This document shows positions 33,913 through 38,312 of a stretch of 38,312 nucleotides of DNA, one piece after another. The stretch is from assembly GCA_028876495.1 (NCBI GenBank), contig JAGWRO010000047.1:1-38312 (forward strand), read 5' to 3'. The DNA comes from Bacteroidota bacterium. Its GTDB lineage: Bacteria; Bacteroidota; Bacteroidia; Chitinophagales; Chitinophagaceae. Within the stretch, counting starts at the first letter, position 1. Each line of letters begins with the position of its first letter. The notes beneath the pieces were generated by a model. The model saw only the letters and a program-made list of their open reading frames with translations. It was not told the DNA's origin and did not search any database. A program made the position numbers and the translations under genes.

Positions 33913-33982
33913 GAAAGTATGAAAAGTAATTCTTTAAATTATCCTGTGGAGATTGAAAATTAAAATTTAATGACTATGCAAG

Positions 33983-35035
33983 TTAGTCGGTTATCTTCTC
34001 TTTTTTTAATTGTTCTATTAATTGTTCCAGGTTTTTAATCCTTTTTTCCAATTCAGGAAGATTCCTGCTTATTATTTGACTGCGCAGCGCCTGGCTATAA
34101 TCGTACGCCGGAGAGCCTGTAACTGCCGTGTTTGGCTTTTTAATGGATTTGCCTACACCACTCTGTGCATTGATTTTACTACCGTCTGCAATTTGTATGT
34201 GCCCTACAATTCCGGCCTGCCCCCCGATCATTACATTTTTTCCAATTTTGGTACTGCCACTTACGCCTGACTGAGCCGCAATTACGGTATTCATACCTAC
34301 CTCTACATTGTGCGCGATCTGAATTAAATTATCCAGTTTAGCGCCGGATTTTATAATCGTTGACCCAATGGTTGACCTATCAATAGTAGTATTAGCTCCA
34401 ATTTCCACATTATCTTCAATTACCACATTACCTATTTGGGGTACTTTTTTAAAACTGCCATCTTTTTGAGGTGCATAGCCAAATCCATCTCCTCCAATAA
34501 CACAACCTGCATGTATGGAAACATTCTTACCAATCTCACAATCATGATGGATCTTAACCCCGGGGTACAAAATACTATTATCGCCAATAGTAACATTGTC
34601 TCCCAAAAATACCTGTGGATAAATTTTTACACCTTTCCCTATGGTTACGTTTTTGCCTAAGTAAGCAAATGCGCCCACAAATACATTCTCACCCAAAGTA
34701 GCCGAAGAAGAGATATAAGAAGGTTCTTGAATTCCGGTAAGATTAGCTTTGGCAATTTCTGAATAGGCAGTTAAAATAACAGCAAAAGAAGAGTAAGCAT
34801 CTGGTACACGAATTAGCGTTGCGCTTAATTTTTTTTCTACCTCTAATGAACTATTTATAATAATAACAGATGCCTTTGTAGAATAAAGGAATTCCTCATA
34901 TTTAGGATTGGCTAAAAAAGCAAGTTGCCCTTCTGTAGCTTCTTCCAGTTTTCCAAAAGATGAAACCGCCACTTCGGGATCTCCTTCGATAGTTCCATTT
35001 ATTAATTCAGCTATTTTTTTTGCTGTAAACTGCAT
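33983..35035 (-). CDS. lpxD: UDP-3-O-acylglucosamine N-acyltransferase
   Basis: This enzyme adds the second 3-hydroxyacyl chain to the glucosamine precursor of lipid A. An N-terminal uridine-binding domain (about 1-100) precedes a long left-handed beta-helix. The catalytic His242 sits in [14 protein letters not shown]-terminal coiled helix ([26 protein letters not shown]) ends the protein. It precedes lpxC-fabZ by 70 bases and follows the HD gene by 38 bases. Confidence 0.96.
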   Translation of the reverse strand: MQFTAKKIAELINGTIEGDPEVAVSSFGKLEEATEGQLAFLANPKYEEFLYSTKASVIIINSSLEVEKKLSATLIRVPDAYSSFAVILTAYSEIAKANLTGIQEPSYISSSATLGENVFVGAFAYLGKNVTIGKGVKIYPQVFLGDNVTIGDNSILYPGVKIHHDCEIGKNVSIHAGCVIGGDGFGYAPQKDGSFKKVPQIGNVVIEDNVEIGANTTIDRSTIGSTIIKSGAKLDNLIQIAHNVEVGMNTVIAAQSGVSGSTKIGKNVMIGGQAGIVGHIQIADGSKINAQSGVGKSIKKPNTAVTGSPAYDYSQALRSQIISRNLPELEKRIKNLEQLIEQLKKEKITD

Positions 35036-35073
35036 CGGCCTTGCTGGTTTTTTGAATAAAAATTAAAATTAAA

Positions 35074-36285
35074 CTATAATATGAGTTCAAGGTTTATAAA
35101 ACAAATGTAAAATTTTTTTACCGTGCCTAATAAACTTTGATTTATGAGGGCATTGTCAACTCCTGAAATATCCTTTACTGAACCATCTTTAAATAAGATA
35201 TTGATGTGCTCAATTTTATGATTATACGTTTTGATCTCACTTTCGCCGGTAAATACCAGGTAAGATGCTTCATGACTATTTAATTGCAGGTATTCTTTTG
35301 CCAAATTACGTTTTTCCTCCAGCATTTTTTCAGAAACCGGTTGTGCTGAATATTTAACTTTTAACAAATGCCGGTTCACCAGGCTTTTGGAAAGAACTGA
35401 TAAAATTTTATCAGGATGAGCTACCCAGGATTTTATTGAAAATAAAATATCATAGTCATCCAACGCACAAAAATCATCCAGGTATTCTTCAATATGATCA
35501 CTTTCATATTCGTTGTGCAAAAAAATATTGAAAACCCGCGACGGAGAAACTGCTTTGATTTCCCTGGCCCGTTCAATAATTTTCACCAGCATTTTTTCTG
35601 CACATAGCACGGTTTTGTGAAGATAAACCTGCCAATACATAAACCTTCGTGAAACCAAAAACTTTTCTATAGAGTAAATTCCTTTTTCTTCTATCATTAA
35701 CTCCCCTTCATGAACGGTGAGCATTTTGATTATACGATCATACCCAATTACCCCTTCTGTTACTCCGGTAAAAAAACTATCCCTGATCAGGTAATCCATC
35801 CTATCCACATCCAACTGTCCGCTGATTAACTGGTGAAGGAATTTTTTTGAATACTTATTGGTAAAAATATCAATCGCCATCTGCAGGCCACCCTCAAATT
35901 CTTTATTAATTTTTTGCATAAGTAATAAAGAAATCTGTTCATGAGTTACCTCTTTTATCAATGTATTTTCAAGAGCATGGGAATAAGGTCCGTGGCCGAT
36001 GTCGTGTAAAAGAATAGCAATCTTAGTTGCCTGCTCTTCTTCATTTGAAATAGCTACCCCTTTGCTTTTAAGCTCATGAAGAGCAGTGCTGATTAAGTGA
36101 TACGCTCCTAAAGAATGATGAAGCCTGGAATGAACCGCGCCCGGGTAAACCAATTCAGCAAAAGCCATTTGGTGAATCCGGCGAAGCCTCTGATAATAAG
36201 GATGAGAAATGATATTATAAATAAGTTCATCATCAATTGTTATAAAGCCATAAACCGGGTCATTAATTATTTTTCTAAAAGACAT
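35074..36285 (-). CDS. HD-domain phosphohydrolase (SAMHD1/dGTPase-like)
   Basis: The 403-residue protein has an HD metal site: His in SRLHHSLGAYH, the HD pair in LLHDIGHGPYSH, and a later Asp in GQLDVDRMDYL. This arrangement, with the DRMDYL motif, is that of SAMHD1-like dNTP triphosphohydrolases, so dNTPs are the likely but unproven substrate. It is the first gene of the lpx transcription unit, 38 bases before lpxD; I recall this order recurring in Bacteroidota. A -7 box lies upstream, divergent from porX. Confidence 0.9.
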   Translation of the reverse strand: MSFRKIINDPVYGFITIDDELIYNIISHPYYQRLRRIHQMAFAELVYPGAVHSRLHHSLGAYHLISTALHELKSKGVAISNEEEQATKIAILLHDIGHGPYSHALENTLIKEVTHEQISLLLMQKINKEFEGGLQMAIDIFTNKYSKKFLHQLISGQLDVDRMDYLIRDSFFTGVTEGVIGYDRIIKMLTVHEGELMIEEKGIYSIEKFLVSRRFMYWQVYLHKTVLCAEKMLVKIIERAREIKAVSPSRVFNIFLHNEYESDHIEEYLDDFCALDDYDILFSIKSWVAHPDKILSVLSKSLVNRHLLKVKYSAQPVSEKMLEEKRNLAKEYLQLNSHEASYLVFTGESEIKTYNHKIEHINILFKDGSVKDISGVDNALINQSLLGTVKKFYICFINLELIL

Positions 36286-36320
36286 TTCTTCGAAATTGTT
36301 AAAAACATTTGCATCGCTGG

Positions 36321-36328
36321 CAAAGATA
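36321..36328 (-). promoter_or_regulatory. -7 box for the HD-lpx operon
   Basis: On the minus strand it reads TATCTTTG, a TAnnTTTG match 35 bases before the HD gene start. Confidence 0.45.
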
Positions 36329-36349
36329 AATTTTGGGAAGGGAATAAAT

Positions 36350-36357
36350 TATATTTG
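36350..36357 (+). promoter_or_regulatory. -7 box for porX
   Basis: TATATTTG matches TAnnTTTG, with the ATG of porX 63 bases downstream. It is back to back with the divergent box at 36321-36328. Confidence 0.45.
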
Positions 36358-36420
36358 TATGAATAGGCCAAAAAGTAAAAGAAAATATTGATTTTTTATT
36401 AGCAGGATAAATAAAGATAA

Positions 36421-37986
36421 ATGAACAGAGCAAAAATTTTATGGGTAGATGATGAGATGGAAAGTTTAAAATCTCAAATTATGTTTCTGGAGCACAAGGG
36501 ATATGATGTAAAATCTTTAAGCAACGGGCATGATGCAATAGATTATGTAAAGGAAAACATTGTGGATGTGGTTCTGCTTGACGAAAGTATGCCCGGAATA
36601 TCCGGACTGGAAACATTGCAGAAGGTAAAAGAAATCAATTCTCAAATTCCAATTGTTCTGATAACCAAAAATGAAACTGAGAATTTGATGGACGAAGCCA
36701 TCGGTTCACAGATAACCGATTACCTGATAAAACCAGTAAACCCAAACCAGGTATGGCTTTCGTTAAAAAAGATTATAGATAATAAAAGATTGGTGGCAGA
36801 AAAAACTACTTCTGCCTATCAGCAACAATTCAGGGATTTATTTATGGCGCTGAATGACAATCCTGATTACAATCAATGGATGGAAATTTATAAGAAACTG
36901 GTATACTGGGAACTTGAAATGAAAAAAAGTGACAGCCCTGAAATGCGTGAAGTCTTTCAATCCCAAAAAAGTGAAGCCAACCTTGAATTTTATAAATATA
37001 TATCAAAAAATTATTCCAATTGGGTCACCAATTCGGCCGCAGATGCACCTATAATGAGTAATTCTCTTATGAAATTTAAGGTTTTTCCTCATGTACAAAA
37101 AGGGACACCCACATTTTTTGTATTAATTGATAATCTAAGGTTTGACCAATGGAAGGCTGTTCAACCCCTGTTTGCTGAAAATTTCCGGATACAGGAAGAA
37201 GAAACCTTTTATTCTATATTGCCTACAGCCACCCAATATAGCCGCAATGCTATTTTTGCAGGGCTGTTGCCAATAGAGATTGAAAAACAATTTCCGGTAG
37301 AATGGAAAAATGACGATGAAGAAGGTGGAAAAAACTTGTATGAAGAAACCTTTTTTGAAGCACAATTAAAAAGGCTTCGAAAAGATGATTGGAAATATTC
37401 ATATACCAAAATTACCAACCACCAGGATGCTCAAAAATTAGTGGATAATATCCACAATTATTTAAATAATGATATAAACATTATAGTTTACAATTTTGTA
37501 GACATGCTTAGTCATGCACGTACAGAAATGGAAGTGCTTAAAGAACTGGCAGCAGACGAAGTAAGTTATCGAAGCCTGACCGCTTCATGGTTTGAGCATT
37601 CTCCGCTGCATCAGGCCTTAAAAAGGATTGCTGATAAAAAAATAAATTTAATTGTAGCAACCGATCATGGAAGTGTGCGGGTAAATACGCCACAAAAAGT
37701 AGTGGGAGATAAACAAACAACCGCGAACCTACGCTATAAACATGGCCGCAATTTAAATTACGAACCAAAAGAAGTACTCGCATTTCGCGATCCGCGACAA
37801 GCAGGTTTACCCGTTCCTAATGTAAATTCTTCTTACATTTTTGCAAAGCAGGACGGCTATTTGTGTTACCCGAATAATTACAATCACTTCGCCAATTATT
37901 ATAAGAATACTTTTCAGCACGGGGGCATTAGTCTTGAAGAAATGATTATCCCCATTATAAGAATGACAAGCAAATCCAATCCATAA
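36421..37986 (+). CDS. porX: PorX response regulator with PglZ-type phosphatase domain
   Basis: This regulator controls the type IX secretion system in Bacteroidota. The N-terminal receiver has Asp10-Asp11, phosphoacceptor Asp54 in VVLLDESMPG, Thr82 and Lys104. A helical linker (about 125-215) leads to an alkaline-phosphatase-superfamily PglZ domain, with Asp237 in FFVLIDNLRFDQW, the candidate nucleophile Thr271 in LPTATQYSRNA, and the metal-site ATDHGS near residue 415. It would receive phosphate from the PorY kinase, which is not here, and act through its effector domain and extracytoplasmic sigma factor. Length is typical for PorX. Confidence 0.95.
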   Translation: MNRAKILWVDDEMESLKSQIMFLEHKGYDVKSLSNGHDAIDYVKENIVDVVLLDESMPGISGLETLQKVKEINSQIPIVLITKNETENLMDEAIGSQITDYLIKPVNPNQVWLSLKKIIDNKRLVAEKTTSAYQQQFRDLFMALNDNPDYNQWMEIYKKLVYWELEMKKSDSPEMREVFQSQKSEANLEFYKYISKNYSNWVTNSAADAPIMSNSLMKFKVFPHVQKGTPTFFVLIDNLRFDQWKAVQPLFAENFRIQEEETFYSILPTATQYSRNAIFAGLLPIEIEKQFPVEWKNDDEEGGKNLYEETFFEAQLKRLRKDDWKYSYTKITNHQDAQKLVDNIHNYLNNDINIIVYNFVDMLSHARTEMEVLKELAADEVSYRSLTASWFEHSPLHQALKRIADKKINLIVATDHGSVRVNTPQKVVGDKQTTANLRYKHGRNLNYEPKEVLAFRDPRQAGLPVPNVNSSYIFAKQDGYLCYPNNYNHFANYYKNTFQHGGISLEEMIIPIIRMTSKSNP

Positions 37987-38035
37987 AGAATCTGCCAAAA
38001 TAAGAATTTGCGAAATTTATTGTTTTACTACGATT

Positions 38036-38312
38036 TTATTTTGAACCATTAACCTGGGTAATCCTGGCAACATATTTTCCTAAAAGGTCAAATTCGAGAT
38101 TAACAGAATCATTTTCTTTTAAAGATTGGAAATTTGTGTGTGTAAAGGTATATGGTATAATAGCCACCGTAAAATGATCCTTGGTCACATTAAAAGCCGT
38201 AAGGCTTACACCGTTTATGCATATTGATCCTTTTTCAATTATAAGAGTTGCAAAATGTTCATCATATTTAAAGGTGAATTCAACACTTCCCTTCTTATCT
38301 TTTTTATTTACA
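38036..38312 (-). CDS. ribE: Riboflavin synthase, alpha subunit (C-terminal part)
   Basis: A partial gene runs off the right edge; only about 91 C-terminal residues are visible. The minus-strand reading contains GSICINGVSLT, VAIIPYTFTHTNF and VNLEFDLLGKYVAR, matching the second lumazine-binding barrel of riboflavin synthase, and ends with TAA at 38038-38036. The enzyme dismutates two molecules of 6,7-dimethyl-8-ribityllumazine to riboflavin. It converges on porX with about 49 bases between stops. Confidence 0.9.
   Translation of the reverse strand, partial: VNKKDKKGSVEFTFKYDEHFATLIIEKGSICINGVSLTAFNVTKDHFTVAIIPYTFTHTNFQSLKENDSVNLEFDLLGKYVARITQVNGSK

Overview
The window reads as a chromosomal segment of a Bacteroidota bacterium, probably of the Chitinophagaceae type. 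It carries a fused LpxC-FabZ enzyme, a PorX response regulator, a membrane-anchored RNase Y, LytS/LytTR signalling, lipobox-bearing exported proteins and AT-rich spacers. It also has many TAnnTTTG-type -7 boxes and few Shine-Dalgarno sequences. The genus is inference; no rRNA lies in the window.

Left third (about 1-12.5 kb) is accessory in character. It opens with the 5' end of a group II intron on the minus strand, followed by about 600 bases with no gene but several palindromes. Next comes a two-component cluster: a histidine kinase whose coiled coil is built of 63-bp tandem repeats, a single-domain response regulator, and a receiver-kinase protein sharing the same repeat unit. After these are an exported alpha/beta hydrolase, a lipoprotein, a LytS-LytTR pair, an uncharacterised protein, an SQR-like flavoprotein, an exported intradiol-type dioxygenase, an orphan GroES-like protein and a small YcxB-like membrane protein.

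Middle (12.5-23 kb) is mostly core: a bifunctional RelA/SpoT enzyme, tRNA-Leu(UAG), then trigger factor, two ClpP paralogues and ClpX. The tig-clpP junction is interrupted by a four-helix-bundle (S23-family) gene bracketed by inverted arrays of a TAGTTCG-like heptamer, which looks like a self-contained inserted cassette. purA, a strongly charged disordered protein and a pabB-like gene with a TTG start follow.

Right part (23-38.3 kb) is core and mostly minus-strand: tatA-gatA-lytic transglycosylase, a 39-residue lipoprotein, rplS, rny, acpP-fabF, and an apparent HD-phosphohydrolase-lpxD-lpxC/fabZ-lpxA-ABC ATPase operon for lipid A synthesis. porX (type IX secretion control) is divergent from that operon. 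The window ends inside a riboflavin synthase gene.

The most interesting structures are the heptamer-flanked four-helix-bundle cassette, the 63-bp repeats shared by two adjacent kinases, the tiny lipoprotein, the polyampholyte protein, and an ABC ATPase that appears to lack its Q-loop and H-loop residues.
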